Origin: Danxiaibacter flavus
GTDB lineage: Bacteria; Bacteroidota; Bacteroidia; Chitinophagales; Chitinophagaceae
DNA: 64,000 nt
Direction of reading: 5' to 3'
Assembly: GCF_041060425.1 (NCBI RefSeq)
Contig: NZ_JAULBC010000002.1
Location: 1 to 64,000, forward strand
Each line of letters begins with the position of its first letter. Position 1 is the first letter of the stretch. Of the stretch, positions 35,883-44,015 are shown piece by piece. The translations under genes were made by a program, and so were the position numbers. A model generated the notes under the pieces. That model saw nothing but the letters and a program-made list of their open reading frames with translations, ran no database searches and was not told the origin of the DNA.

Positions 35883-37382
35883 TTATGCAAAAAATCCATG
35901 AACAAACCATTTAGGCTCATGCTTATCATAACTACCGGAACGGAACAACCAATAGCGGCTTCCATCCTCATCTTCCACACAATAATAATCCCTGTATAGA
36001 CCTGCCTGCAGCCACCATTCCTGCTCAATTCGTTCGGGACCATCAGCCTTACTTACCTTATGCAATTTTCCTTTATACTCAAAATTCATAGGTGGATAAT
36101 CGGGAATCGGCACCGTAACCTGTATTGGCTCAGGTTTAGATAACAAGTGTATTGGCCTGGGCAGATCTGTGCGCCATGCTATAGCTGGTTCTTCTTCCAA
36201 CGATGCGGCCAGCCTGACTGATCTTTCCGGCAAATAATGTTCATCAGGCAGATAACGACGAATCCCCTGTGCACCTATCTTACCAGCAATAGCATCCAAC
36301 AATTCAGCTACGGCAACATTGTTATAACTGCCGGACATGTTCCAAAGCTTTTCCTGCTCAGGTGAAACATCTTCTATCACAGGCGCTTCCATTACAAATA
36401 ACTCAATACCAAGATCAGGTTCGATAGACGCTATTTTAAGCTCAAACAACTTGAATAAATGAATGCTGTTACGTGTGGGACGATTGGTACTTATCTGCAC
36501 TTGCTCCAGCTTGCCATCAACCCTGAAACATTTTAATACAGCAACCCGCAATCCCTTTCCTTCTTTGACTAACCGGACACACAAAGCTTCCAGCAATTTT
36601 TGTATGGCAATTTCAATTCCCGTTGCTGTACGGACAGGATCAAACAAGGGCAATCTTTCCTGGAAGGGTTCTATTGGTATTACAGGCTCGATGGGTTCTA
36701 TTTCTACACCAAGAGCCTGATCAAGCCTTGTCAGCAATTGCTGACCAAAACGCCTGCGTAATGCCTGTCGTGGCATATTCATAAAACTGCGGATATTGGT
36801 TAATCCAAGCTTATCCAATCTTTGTAAAACAGGCTGTTCGAGACGCAATGCTGCAGGTGGTAATGAAAACAATGCTTCCGCCTGCCTGCCCGGTTCAACT
36901 ATGCCACCCTTTTCTCCATAACGGGAGATGGCCCAGGCTGTTCCTGCAGTATCCGCAATGGCTGCATGCACTTCATAACCGGCTTTTTTTAATCTTGTAA
37001 GAATGTCTTTTATATACGCCTCTTCTCCTCCCCATAAATGTGCACAGCCGGAAACATCGAGTATCAAACCATCAGGCGGATCAACTGCGACAACCGGCGT
37101 ATATCGTATGCTCCATTTAGCCAGGGCACTCAGTAATTTATCTGACATACCCGACACTTCATCCATCACCTGCAATGTTGGCAATACAGCCCTTGCATCT
37201 GCTACTACCATACCAGTGACAATACCTTTTTTTTCTGCACGCATGTTAGCTGCTCTCACAATCATGCGGCCACGCTCGGGAGATGCCAGCACAAAAGGTT
37301 TGTCACGCAATGCAGGCTCCCGGATCGTATACCGGTCTGTAAGCAGATAACGGAACCATATTGCCGCAAAACGCTTCTGCAT
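35883..37382 (-). CDS. imuB: ImuB, Y-family polymerase-like mutasome subunit
   Basis: About 499 aa from the ATG at 37382, one base after the imuA stop codon; a longer start at 37415 would overlap imuA. The fold is that of Y-family polymerases (MIVRAANMRAEKKGIVTGMV; ILDVSGCAHLWGGEEAYIKD; thumb LTNIRSFMNMPRQALRRRFG). The N-terminal strand reads AAIWFRYLLTDRY, without the catalytic aspartate seen in active enzymes, as in known ImuB proteins, which act as scaffolds. QERLPLF at about 250-260 is a likely sliding-clamp-binding motif. It should bridge the clamp, ImuA and DnaE2. Confidence 0.93.
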   Translation of the reverse strand: MQKRFAAIWFRYLLTDRYTIREPALRDKPFVLASPERGRMIVRAANMRAEKKGIVTGMVVADARAVLPTLQVMDEVSGMSDKLLSALAKWSIRYTPVVAVDPPDGLILDVSGCAHLWGGEEAYIKDILTRLKKAGYEVHAAIADTAGTAWAISRYGEKGGIVEPGRQAEALFSLPPAALRLEQPVLQRLDKLGLTNIRSFMNMPRQALRRRFGQQLLTRLDQALGVEIEPIEPVIPIEPFQERLPLFDPVRTATGIEIAIQKLLEALCVRLVKEGKGLRVAVLKCFRVDGKLEQVQISTNRPTRNSIHLFKLFELKIASIEPDLGIELFVMEAPVIEDVSPEQEKLWNMSGSYNNVAVAELLDAIAGKIGAQGIRRYLPDEHYLPERSVRLAASLEEEPAIAWRTDLPRPIHLLSKPEPIQVTVPIPDYPPMNFEYKGKLHKVSKADGPERIEQEWWLQAGLYRDYYCVEDEDGSRYWLFRSGSYDKHEPKWFVHGFFA

Positions 37383-37383
37383 A

Positions 37384-38124
37384 TTAACCGGTTTGTAATA
37401 ATTCAAATTTTTCAAATCTCATCAATGGTCTGCTCTTAACGCTAAATCCTTCCGAAGTCCATTCTACCTGCCAGCTGCCGGGTTTACCGTTTCTTATTTT
37501 TTGCAATTGCACATTCCAGCGTGGCCAACCAACACCGGGCATTCCGTCTGCAGCTTCACTGACCATTGGCTGTATTTTCCAGCGGGAAACACATGCCACC
37601 GTATTTTCCACCAATGGATTATAACGATGCAAGAGACCAGTAACACGGCTTTGTTCCACCGCTAACTGGAGGCGTCTTGATTCTTTAAAATTCAATTCTG
37701 TCAGTTCACCTACAACAGCAGCCAGTGCACTGCATTTTAGTGCTTCTTCAACTGTCCAGAGAATATCCTTTGGTTTAATGAGGTCAATAAAAATGATGCG
37801 TTCGGGATCTATTCCAAAGTTTTTTAGCCCGGCAGGAAAAATGGTTCTTTTATTTCCTATCCATAAACAGGCACCACCATGGTGCATTAGCTTTCCCAAT
37901 AAACCACCGATAAAGCCATTGGTAGCGGCAGCTTCTTCCCTGCTATAACTTATAAATTCATGCATGGCTGCCACAGGAAATGTCTGATTGGGAAATGCAT
38001 TTTCTATTGATCCTAAACCTATGTCCAAAGGGTGCGTTCCAGACCTTTTCACTAGCCCTTGTAAAGAGAGGATCTCTCTTTCCAGATCACGGATTATATT
38101 GTTTTTTTCTGCGGTAGTGTTCAT
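37384..38124 (-). CDS. imuA: ImuA, RecA-like mutasome subunit
   Basis: 246 aa. Related to RecA/SulA-like ImuA: GSIENAFPNQTFPVAAMHEF near the N-terminus, then GGACLWIGNKRTIFPAGLKN, RIIFIDLIKPKDILWTVEEA, and ALAAVVGELTELNFKESRRL QLAVEQSRVTGLL in the C-terminal half. A normal Walker A lysine motif is not seen, so ATP binding is doubtful. It is the first gene of imuA-imuB-dnaE2, transcribed from a promoter embedded between two related palindromes and divergent from the S24 regulator gene. Confidence 0.9.
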   Translation of the reverse strand: MNTTAEKNNIIRDLEREILSLQGLVKRSGTHPLDIGLGSIENAFPNQTFPVAAMHEFISYSREEAAATNGFIGGLLGKLMHHGGACLWIGNKRTIFPAGLKNFGIDPERIIFIDLIKPKDILWTVEEALKCSALAAVVGELTELNFKESRRLQLAVEQSRVTGLLHRYNPLVENTVACVSRWKIQPMVSEAADGMPGVGWPRWNVQLQKIRNGKPGSWQVEWTSEGFSVKSRPLMRFEKFELLQTG

Positions 38125-38132
38125 AAAACCCT

Positions 38133-38179
38133 TACATTTGTTACTAATAGTATCAAACGTATGTTATCAATAATAACAT
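38133..38179. promoter_or_regulatory. Divergent imuA / S24-regulator promoters with two operator palindromes
   Basis: Two -7 elements face away from each other: TACATTTG (38133-38140, plus) and, on the minus strand, TACGTTTG (38161-38154). Palindrome 1 at 38137-38157 has arms TTTGTTAC and GTATCAAA around TAATA. Palindrome 2 at 38161-38179 has arms ATGTTAT and ATAACAT around CAATA. They share the pattern TGTTAY-YAATA-RTAWCA, 23 bp centre to centre, about two helical turns. Both predicted start sites fall near the middle of palindrome 1. The LexA-like protein encoded to the right is the likely ligand. Confidence 0.7.
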
Positions 38180-38185
38180 TTGAGT

Positions 38186-39001
38186 ATGAAAACTGCAAAT
38201 CTTTTCTGGAGTGAGAACCTCAGATTTCTTCGAAATCGCAGACAACTTTCTCAGAATCAATTAGCGGAAGATTTAAAAATTTCCCGCGCAAAATTGAATG
38301 CGCATGAGAATGGGTTGAGCCGGAATCCTCCACTGGAGGATCTGATCCGTTTTGCAGACTATTTTAAAATGAGCCTGGATACCTTGTTGCGAATCAATCT
38401 TTCCAAATTAGGCGAATTAAAAGTGCGGGAACTGGAAGCCGGCAACGATGTGTATTTGACCGGCAGACAGATCCGTGTGCTTGCTACGACAGTCGATAAA
38501 CAAAACAATGAGAATGTAGAACTGGTGCCCATTAAGGCTAAAGCGGGTTACCTGGCGGGATATAATGACCCGGAATTCATCAGCAAATTACCCAGGTTCA
38601 GCATTCCTGATCTGCCGCCAGGAAAAACTTACCGGTTGTTTCCCATCAAAGGTGAATCGATGTTACCCGTACCGGAGGATAGCATTATCATTGCATCATA
38701 TGTTCAGGATATACTGGCAATTAGGAAAGATACGCCTTGCATTGTTGTGGTAAAGGGGCAGGACATTGCATTTAAACTGGTTGATGTTAGCGGTATACAG
38801 ACGACGGGTAAAATGTGGTTAAAGTCCCTCAATGTGCGTTTTACACCTTATGAAGTTGATGTTTCGGATGTATTGGAAGTATGGCAATTTTATGGATATC
38901 TCAGTAAAACGATTCCGGAAGAAATCAATAATGCAGAGATTGTTTCTGCGTTGAATCATTTACAAACGGGGATGCAGGAATTGTTGAGGAGAGGTCAATG
39001 A
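38186..39001 (+). CDS. XRE-S24 LexA-like transcriptional regulator
   Basis: About 271 aa. The N-terminal helix-turn-helix (LRFLRNRRQLSQNQLAEDLK, then ISRAKLNAHENG) is joined to an S24/LexA-type autopeptidase domain. The nucleophile serine is in KGESMLPVPEDS (about residue 158) and the general-base lysine in DIAFKLVDV (about 197). An Ala-Gly pair in KAKAGYLAG (about 120-121) is a plausible self-cleavage site. Its position divergent from imuA with shared palindromes makes it the likely damage-responsive repressor of the mutasome operon, standing in for LexA. The ATG at 38186 is preferred to the TTG two codons upstream. Confidence 0.88.
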   Translation: MKTANLFWSENLRFLRNRRQLSQNQLAEDLKISRAKLNAHENGLSRNPPLEDLIRFADYFKMSLDTLLRINLSKLGELKVRELEAGNDVYLTGRQIRVLATTVDKQNNENVELVPIKAKAGYLAGYNDPEFISKLPRFSIPDLPPGKTYRLFPIKGESMLPVPEDSIIIASYVQDILAIRKDTPCIVVVKGQDIAFKLVDVSGIQTTGKMWLKSLNVRFTPYEVDVSDVLEVWQFYGYLSKTIPEEINNAEIVSALNHLQTGMQELLRRGQ

Positions 39002-39012
39002 ATTATCAGTAT

Positions 39013-39058
39013 AGCTCTAATGTGTCCTACACTTGCAAGTGTAGGACACATTAGAGCT
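39013..39058. repeat. 46-bp perfect palindrome
   Basis: Perfect inverted repeat without a spacer. The left half begins AGCTCTAATGTG and ends TACACTTG at the centre, 23 bp per arm. It lies between the convergent S24-regulator and agmatine deiminase genes. There is no T-run beside it, so it is not a standard terminator, although the transcript would fold into a very strong hairpin from both sides. Confidence 0.9.
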
Positions 39059-39078
39059 GCCAAATAAGTACTTTAATT

Positions 39079-40125
39079 TTAGATCAACGGCTCCTGCTGA
39101 CTCAGGCAGTGGAAGCTACCAAGTCCCCAGATAATATCAACAGAATCAATCCCCACAACTTCCCTTCCGGGAAAGCATGATGCAATGATCTGCAAAGCTT
39201 TGTCATCGTTTTTAGAATTAAATACCGGCACGATCACATACTTGTTTGCAATATAAAAGTTTGCATATGAGGCCGGTAAACGCTGATCTTCATAAACAAT
39301 TTCATCTGGCATTGGCAACTCAACAATATTCAGTTGTTTACCATTTAACAGGCGCATTTGCTGAAGCTGTTTCAGATTGTGTTGGAGTAAACCGTAGTTT
39401 TCATCAGCCTTATTTTCTTCAATCACTGTTATTACAGTATCCTCATTTACAAAACGCACAGTATCATCAATGTGGCCATCCGTATCATCGCCAACAATAC
39501 CTTCATCCACCCACAACACTTGTTTCATGCCATAATAATCATAAAGGAATTGCTCAACCTGTTCCTGGTTGAGATGAGGATTCCTGTTCTCATTCAGCAA
39601 ACAACAGGTAGAGGTTAACACTGTACCCTGACCGTTAAACTCAACAGAACCACCTTCCATTACTATGCCCGGGTAAAATACCGGCAGATTAAAATGTTTG
39701 CCTATTAAAGTCGGAATTACATCGTCCAGGTCAAACGGCGGATACTTTCCACCCCACGCATTATATCCCCAGTCTACAATCGCTTTTTTCTGTGCTGCAT
39801 TTGGATTGATCAAAAACGCAGGACCATGGTCCCTGCACCATGCATCATTGGTCGGGTGAAGAAAAAACTCAACATTCTGCAGATTAGCGCCGGCTTTGGT
39901 AATATGTTCCAGGGCGAAGTTTTTCATATCCTCGCTGCCTACATTAATGCGCACTTTCTCACTCTGTGAAAGATATTTTATAAACAGACTATAATTAGGA
40001 TAAATAGTGTCAATTTTTCCGGGCCAGCTTGCTTCTTTGTGCGGCCAGCTTAGCCAGGTTGCCTCATGTTGTTCAAATTCCGCGGGGAAGTAATAACCAA
40101 GTTCCCTTGGGGTAGATTGTGTCAT
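39079..40125 (-). CDS. aguA: Agmatine deiminase
   Basis: Converts agmatine to N-carbamoylputrescine and ammonia. 348 aa, guanidino-group-modifying (PPAD) family. Conserved segments are EFEQHEATWLSWPHKEASWP, NDAWCRDHGPAFLI, EGGSVEFNGQGTVLTSTCCL, VDEGIVGDDTDGHIDDTVRF, and the C-terminal LGSFHCLSQQEP with the catalytic cysteine at about 340. The next gene in the pathway, aguB, lies 197 bp upstream on the same strand; the pair makes putrescine from agmatine. Confidence 0.96.
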   Translation of the reverse strand: MTQSTPRELGYYFPAEFEQHEATWLSWPHKEASWPGKIDTIYPNYSLFIKYLSQSEKVRINVGSEDMKNFALEHITKAGANLQNVEFFLHPTNDAWCRDHGPAFLINPNAAQKKAIVDWGYNAWGGKYPPFDLDDVIPTLIGKHFNLPVFYPGIVMEGGSVEFNGQGTVLTSTCCLLNENRNPHLNQEQVEQFLYDYYGMKQVLWVDEGIVGDDTDGHIDDTVRFVNEDTVITVIEENKADENYGLLQHNLKQLQQMRLLNGKQLNIVELPMPDEIVYEDQRLPASYANFYIANKYVIVPVFNSKNDDKALQIIASCFPGREVVGIDSVDIIWGLGSFHCLSQQEPLI

Positions 40126-40177
40126 TCTATTTGTGTTTGGAATTAGAGATGTTTAATTAACGGTTTGGGTAGTGTCT

Positions 40178-40216
40178 TATTTGCAAGTACGAGTTACGAA
40201 GTACAAAGTACTTAGG
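40178..40216. repeat. ACGAAGTAC word array
   Basis: Words AAGTACGAGTTACGAAG and TACAAAGTACTTAGG between aguA and aguB. The same family is found at 49408, 57945, 32430 and 43786. Confidence 0.6.
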
Positions 40217-40269
40217 TTTAGCTCGCTATGAATTGTCAAAATAGCTTTATAGAAAAATTGAGCTAAAAT

Positions 40270-40306
40270 AATAAACTGCTGCTCGTTTTCAGAACAGCAG
40301 TTTATT
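40270..40306 (-). terminator. Hairpin after aguB
   Basis: Arms AATAAACTGCTG and CAGCAGTTTATT with a 13-nt loop, 17 bp after the aguB stop. The T-run is weak, so it may be a processing or stabilising hairpin rather than a terminator. Confidence 0.45.
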
Positions 40307-40322
40307 AAATATGCATTATTGA

Positions 40323-41201
40323 TTACTCAACTTCATCAATATATCTTTTAGTGATCTGCTGATAAGAGTCAATTCTGCGATCTCTCATAAAAGGCCAGTG
40401 CGTTCTGTAGCGATCTGTTTTGTCAGTATCAACTGTCACCACAGCAACTTCTTCTTCATCATGAGATGCTTTGTAGATAAGTGATCCGAAAGGATTGCTT
40501 ACAAAAGAACCGCCCCAGAATTTCATAGCGCCATCCTGCTCAAATCCAACCCTGTTAACACTCACGACGTGAACGCCGTTGGCTACCGCATGACTTCTCT
40601 GGATAGTTTGCCATGCATTGTATTGCTCGGTATTGGTTTCTTCATCCTGCGATGTTGCCCAGCCGATGGCAGTTGGGTAAAACATTATTTCAGCTCCCAT
40701 TAACGCAGTAATGCGGGAAGCTTCAGGATACCATTGATCCCAGCAGATCAGCACACCAATTGTGGCGAATTTTGTTTTGAAAACTTTATATCCAAGATCA
40801 CCGGGAGTGAAATAAAATTTTTCATAATATGCCGGATCGTCAGGAATATGCATTTTGCGGTACTTGCCCAGGTATGAACCGTCAGCATCCAGTACAGCTG
40901 TAGTATTGTGATAAAGTCCCTGGGTTCTCTTTTCAAAAAGAGAAGCGATGATCACTACACCCAATTCTTTGGCGACTTCACTTAATGCGTCAGTTGAGGG
41001 ACCAGGAATAGCTTCTGCAAGTTTGAAGTTGTCGTAATCTTCTACATCACAGAAATACAGAGAGGTAAACAACTCCTGTAAACAAACGATTTGTGCGCCT
41101 TTTGCAGCAGCTTCACGAACTTTTTGTATAGCTTTTTCCAGGTTTTCCTGCTTGTTATTAGTGCAGCTCATCTGCACAAGACCTACTTGTACTTTGCTCA
41201 T
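40323..41201 (-). CDS. aguB: N-carbamoylputrescine amidase
   Basis: Hydrolyses N-carbamoylputrescine to putrescine, CO2 and ammonia. About 292 aa, nitrilase superfamily, with the triad Glu43 in CLQELFTSLYFC, Lys in KYRKMHIPDDP and Cys in GVLICWDQWYPEASR. The motif MKFWGGSFVSNPFGS is typical of plant-type AguB. The ATG at 41201 is chosen over the TTG at 41219, because a promoter -7 element ends five bases before it. That gives a leaderless or near-leaderless mRNA. Confidence 0.95.
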   Translation of the reverse strand: MSKVQVGLVQMSCTNNKQENLEKAIQKVREAAAKGAQIVCLQELFTSLYFCDVEDYDNFKLAEAIPGPSTDALSEVAKELGVVIIASLFEKRTQGLYHNTTAVLDADGSYLGKYRKMHIPDDPAYYEKFYFTPGDLGYKVFKTKFATIGVLICWDQWYPEASRITALMGAEIMFYPTAIGWATSQDEETNTEQYNAWQTIQRSHAVANGVHVVSVNRVGFEQDGAMKFWGGSFVSNPFGSLIYKASHDEEEVAVVTVDTDKTDRYRTHWPFMRDRRIDSYQQITKRYIDEVE

Positions 41202-41206
41202 GGGCG

Positions 41207-41214
41207 CAAAATTA
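41207..41214 (-). promoter_or_regulatory. -7 promoter element of aguB
   Basis: Minus strand TAATTTTG, a perfect TAnnTTTG, five bases before the ATG. A TTG lies 23 bp upstream. As at guaB, transcription would begin at or next to the start codon. Confidence 0.5.
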
Positions 41215-41227
41215 AGCAAAAAGCTTT

Positions 41228-41287
41228 AAGGTGAGCTCAAAGCCTAAAGCTCAAAGCTTAAAGCCCAAAGCCTAAAGCTTAGAACCT
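41228..41287. repeat. AAAGCCTAAAGC array
   Basis: Words CTCAAAGCCTAAAGC and AAAGCCCAAAGCC, ending AAAGCTTAGAACCTGG. The end word recurs at 41629-41655 (AAAGCTTAGAACCTG). Confidence 0.7.
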
Positions 41288-41483
41288 GGTTCTGACTAAC
41301 GATATTGATGTTGTCGTTTAATTTTGATCTTACCAATGCCCCCTCAATGTAATCTCTTTAAAACAATGGCTTTTGAAAGGTCGGACCAAACCTTAAGTCT
41401 GATGTAATTTAGTAAGAACACTTCGCTGTCATTGCTCCCTAAGAGCCACCTGTTTTGTAGATAGAAAAAAGAACAGATCGACT

Positions 41484-41585
41484 AAGCTCCGTTAGGAGCT
41501 TCCGGTCAAGCATTACAGGAGACTCCGCTGGAGTCCGATGATATTTTAAAATCCTGATTTTCAAACAGGAAGCTCCTCTGGAGCT
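41484..41585. repeat. Cluster of three GGAG/CTCC mini-hairpins
   Basis: Three short stem-loops: AAGCTCC-GTTA-GGAGCTT (41484-41501), GACTCC-GCT-GGAGTC (41521-41535) and AGCTCC-TCT-GGAGCT (41571-41585). They share the layout CTCC, 3-4 nt loop, GGAG with varying outer bases, so the stems are maintained although the bases change. They lie in the 560-bp gene-free gap between aguB and the thiolase. Confidence 0.7.
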
Positions 41586-41628
41586 ATAAATGTTTTTAAT
41601 TAAATGACATTACATTGAAATCGGGACT

Positions 41629-41789
41629 CAAAGCCTAAAGCTTAGAACCTGTCGTCGACAAACAATACAGTATTTCGTCTATGTATTAATGTTGTTGTTG
41701 GTTTTTAAAACTTTCGGAATGCGGCAATTCAAACTTATTTGAATCAACGGCTTTAAGCTTTAAGCTTTGGGCTTTAGGCTTTAGGCTTT
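41629..41789. repeat. AAAGCCTAAAGC array reaching the thiolase stop codon
   Basis: A short copy at 41629-41655 and, in inverse orientation, an array at 41752-41789 (TTTAAGCTTTGGGCTTTAGG). Read on the thiolase strand, the gene ends GAAAGCCTAAAGCCTAAAGC, so the last alanine codon and the stop codon are array units. Confidence 0.75.
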
Positions 41790-42965
41790 CTCAATCACCA
41801 TTGCGCTTGCGCCGCCGCCGCCATTGCAAATGCCAGCAGCACCATACCGGCCATTTTTTTGATGAAGGATGTTGATAAGGGTGACGATAATTCTGGCGCC
41901 GCTGCAACCTAACGGATGCCCTATTGACACAGCACCGCCGTGTACATTTACTTTATCTGCAGATAAATTCATTTTCTGCATATTGGCGATGCCAACCACA
42001 GAGAATGCTTCATTTAATTCAACATAATCAATATCATTCAACGTCAGGCCCGCTTTTGCCACAGCCCTGGGCACAGCTAATGATGGTGTTGTAGTAAACC
42101 ATTCCGGAGCCTGTTCCGCGTCGGCATAACTTTTAATAACGGCCAGCGGCTTTATGTTTAATTGTTTTGCTTTTTCTTCACTCATTAATACGAGTGCGGC
42201 AGCACCGTCGTTCATGGTGCTTGCATTAGCGGCTGTCACGGTGCCATCTTTTATAAAAGCCGGTTTTAATTCCGGGATCTTATTGAATTTTACGTTGAAA
42301 GGCTCTTCATCTTTTGCAAAGGAAACCGGCTCTCCGCTACGTTGCGGAATTTCAACCGGAACAATCTCACTATTAAACAATCCTTCATTCCATGCCCGTT
42401 GACTTCTGGTATAACTTTCAATGGCAAAAGCATCCTGATCGTTCCTGCTGATGTTGCATTCTTTTGCACACAACTCGGCTGCATTGCCCATGGCGTAATT
42501 GTTATACACGTCAGTCAGTCCATCCTTTGCTAATCCATCAATAAAGCTCACATTCCCATATTTATTGCCCCAACGCAAATTAGGTGCATAGTAAGGAACA
42601 TTGCTCATGCTTTCCATTCCGCCGGCAACAACAATCTCTGCATCACCCAAAGCGATGGCCTGCGCTGCCTGGGCAATGGCTTTCATACCGCTTGCACAAA
42701 CTTTATTTACGGTTGTGGCTATAACCTTATCCGGTAAACCTGCACCCTTTGCAGCCTGCCGAGCCGGCGCCTGACCAAGATTGGCCTGCAATACGCAACC
42801 CATAATTACTTCATCTACATCAGAAGATTGGATGCCTGCTCTTTCAACAGCGGCTTTAATTGCGATGGAGCCAAGTTGTGTAGCTGAAAAATCTTTTAAT
42901 GTACCTCCAAAACTGCCTACAGGTGTTCGTACTGCGGAAACAATGCATACTGTTCTAAAATTCAT
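41781..42965 (-). CDS. Acetyl-CoA acetyltransferase (thiolase)
   Basis: 394-aa thiolase of the AtoB/PhaA type: condenses or cleaves acetoacetyl-CoA. Catalytic residues are Cys90 in NKVCASGMKAIAQA, His350 in VSIGHPLGCSG and Cys380 in GICNGGGGAS; NEAFSVVGIANMQ is the fourth signature. The N-terminus (VSAVRTPVGSFGGTLKDFSA) and length are normal. It is monocistronic. It could serve fatty-acid or amino-acid breakdown or mevalonate-type synthesis. Its stop codon is part of a repeat array. Confidence 0.95.
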   Translation of the reverse strand: MNFRTVCIVSAVRTPVGSFGGTLKDFSATQLGSIAIKAAVERAGIQSSDVDEVIMGCVLQANLGQAPARQAAKGAGLPDKVIATTVNKVCASGMKAIAQAAQAIALGDAEIVVAGGMESMSNVPYYAPNLRWGNKYGNVSFIDGLAKDGLTDVYNNYAMGNAAELCAKECNISRNDQDAFAIESYTRSQRAWNEGLFNSEIVPVEIPQRSGEPVSFAKDEEPFNVKFNKIPELKPAFIKDGTVTAANASTMNDGAAALVLMSEEKAKQLNIKPLAVIKSYADAEQAPEWFTTTPSLAVPRAVAKAGLTLNDIDYVELNEAFSVVGIANMQKMNLSADKVNVHGGAVSIGHPLGCSGARIIVTLINILHQKNGRYGAAGICNGGGGASAMVIEKA

Positions 42966-43061
42966 ACGGCTGAAGATTTAGCTCTGACGAAGTTAGATGC
43001 TTTATGTAAAGAAAAACGTGAAAATTAACGATGCAAGATCGTTCGTTTTTCAATCAAAATG

Positions 43062-43094
43062 AAAAGGCTGAACAGTAAAACGTTCAGCCTTTTT
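43062..43094. terminator. Bidirectional-type terminator between 43116 gene and thiolase
   Basis: Arms AAAAGGCTGAAC and GTTCAGCCTTTT with an 8-nt loop and a short T-run on either side. On the minus strand it follows the stop of the gene at 43116. Confidence 0.75.
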
Positions 43095-43115
43095 AAAAGT
43101 CGTTATTAGCAGTGG

Positions 43116-43664
43116 TTATTCCTCGCTTTTGCCCGGTGTTCCGGCAAAAAGCTGTTCTATTTTATGCATCATTCCGGATACGGGACCTTCCATTTTATTG
43201 GTCCTGTCATCCAGCATATTATCGCCCAGTATTTGACCTATTTGCAGTTTGGCAGGCAGGGATTTCAGGATATTGTTTCTTTCAGCTGTAAAATAATCCA
43301 TTACAGCCTGTTCACTGTTTCCGGCGCTTGATTTTACAATCTCGCAGGTTGCCTGGGCTACTTTTTGCATTTCATTTTCAGCAACTTCACTGGTCATATT
43401 GGCGTATTGCGCAACATGCTCAACAACAGGCGTTTTCTTTTCGCCAAAAACATCGGTAAGTATATCAGGGGAAAAATTTCCACTTAAAATTTTTGCGGCG
43501 CCTGTTTTTACCCGTGAAAGTTCATAAAACCCTACCAGTGTGGCCGGTACGGCGGCTTGTGCTAATGAATCATTTTCTTTAATTGTTTCCTGTGTGTTAG
43601 GATCTACTTTCTTAACAGAGGAATAATTAAGCTTTTGTTGTATTAATTCAATAATGTTAGCCAT
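43116..43664 (-). CDS. Hypothetical protein, helical (DUF937-like appearance)
   Basis: 182 aa, soluble, no signal peptide. Largely helical and Ala/Glu/Lys-rich, with a start typical of DUF937/YidB-like proteins (MANIIELIQQKLNYSSVKKV) and regular segments such as VPATLVGFYELSRVKTGAAK and LQIGQILGDNMLDDRTNKME. I cannot name a function. It is a single gene with a terminator. Confidence 0.6.
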   Translation of the reverse strand: MANIIELIQQKLNYSSVKKVDPNTQETIKENDSLAQAAVPATLVGFYELSRVKTGAAKILSGNFSPDILTDVFGEKKTPVVEHVAQYANMTSEVAENEMQKVAQATCEIVKSSAGNSEQAVMDYFTAERNNILKSLPAKLQIGQILGDNMLDDRTNKMEGPVSGMMHKIEQLFAGTPGKSEE

Positions 43665-43699
43665 GATCTTTTATTTATCATGATCAAATTATTGTGCCA

Positions 43700-43850
43700 A
43701 AAAGCTTAAATGTTAAAGCTTAAAGCCCAAAGCTTAACGCTTCGGGCTTTTGTTTTTGGGCTTGGGGAAAGGGTGAGAGGCTAGACCAAGTACGATTTAC
43801 GAGGCCCGCCCGCGCCGAATGCGCATTCGGACGGGTACGAAGTACCTGAT
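43700..43850. repeat. AAAGCTTAAAGC array, then ACGAAGTAC array with GC-rich palindrome
   Basis: 43700-43765: TTAAAGCTTAAAGCCCAAAG followed by its inverse around CGGGCTTTTG, which could form a hairpin. 43786-43850: AAGTACGATTTACGAG and GGTACGAAGTACC flank a GC-rich insert that contains the perfect 16-bp palindrome CCGAATGCGCATTCGG. The insert is placed as at 32434-32488. Confidence 0.65.
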
Positions 43851-44015
43851 TTCATCCTTTTGCTTCTTTTGTAACAACCTGCCGATTAATCACTAAAAGA
43901 CAGTTGCACATCACTCACACAAACATGATCATTATTTTTTCAAAAGGGTAGCATGATCAATATCGTTTAGTTAGACATACGTTCAATTTTGGGAGACAGT
44001 ACACTTTTCGTCAAT

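Noticed and set aside
35883..37415. Longer imuB start overlapping imuA by 32 bp
   Set aside because: The ATG at 37382, one base after the imuA stop, gives the family-like N-terminus and normal coupling.
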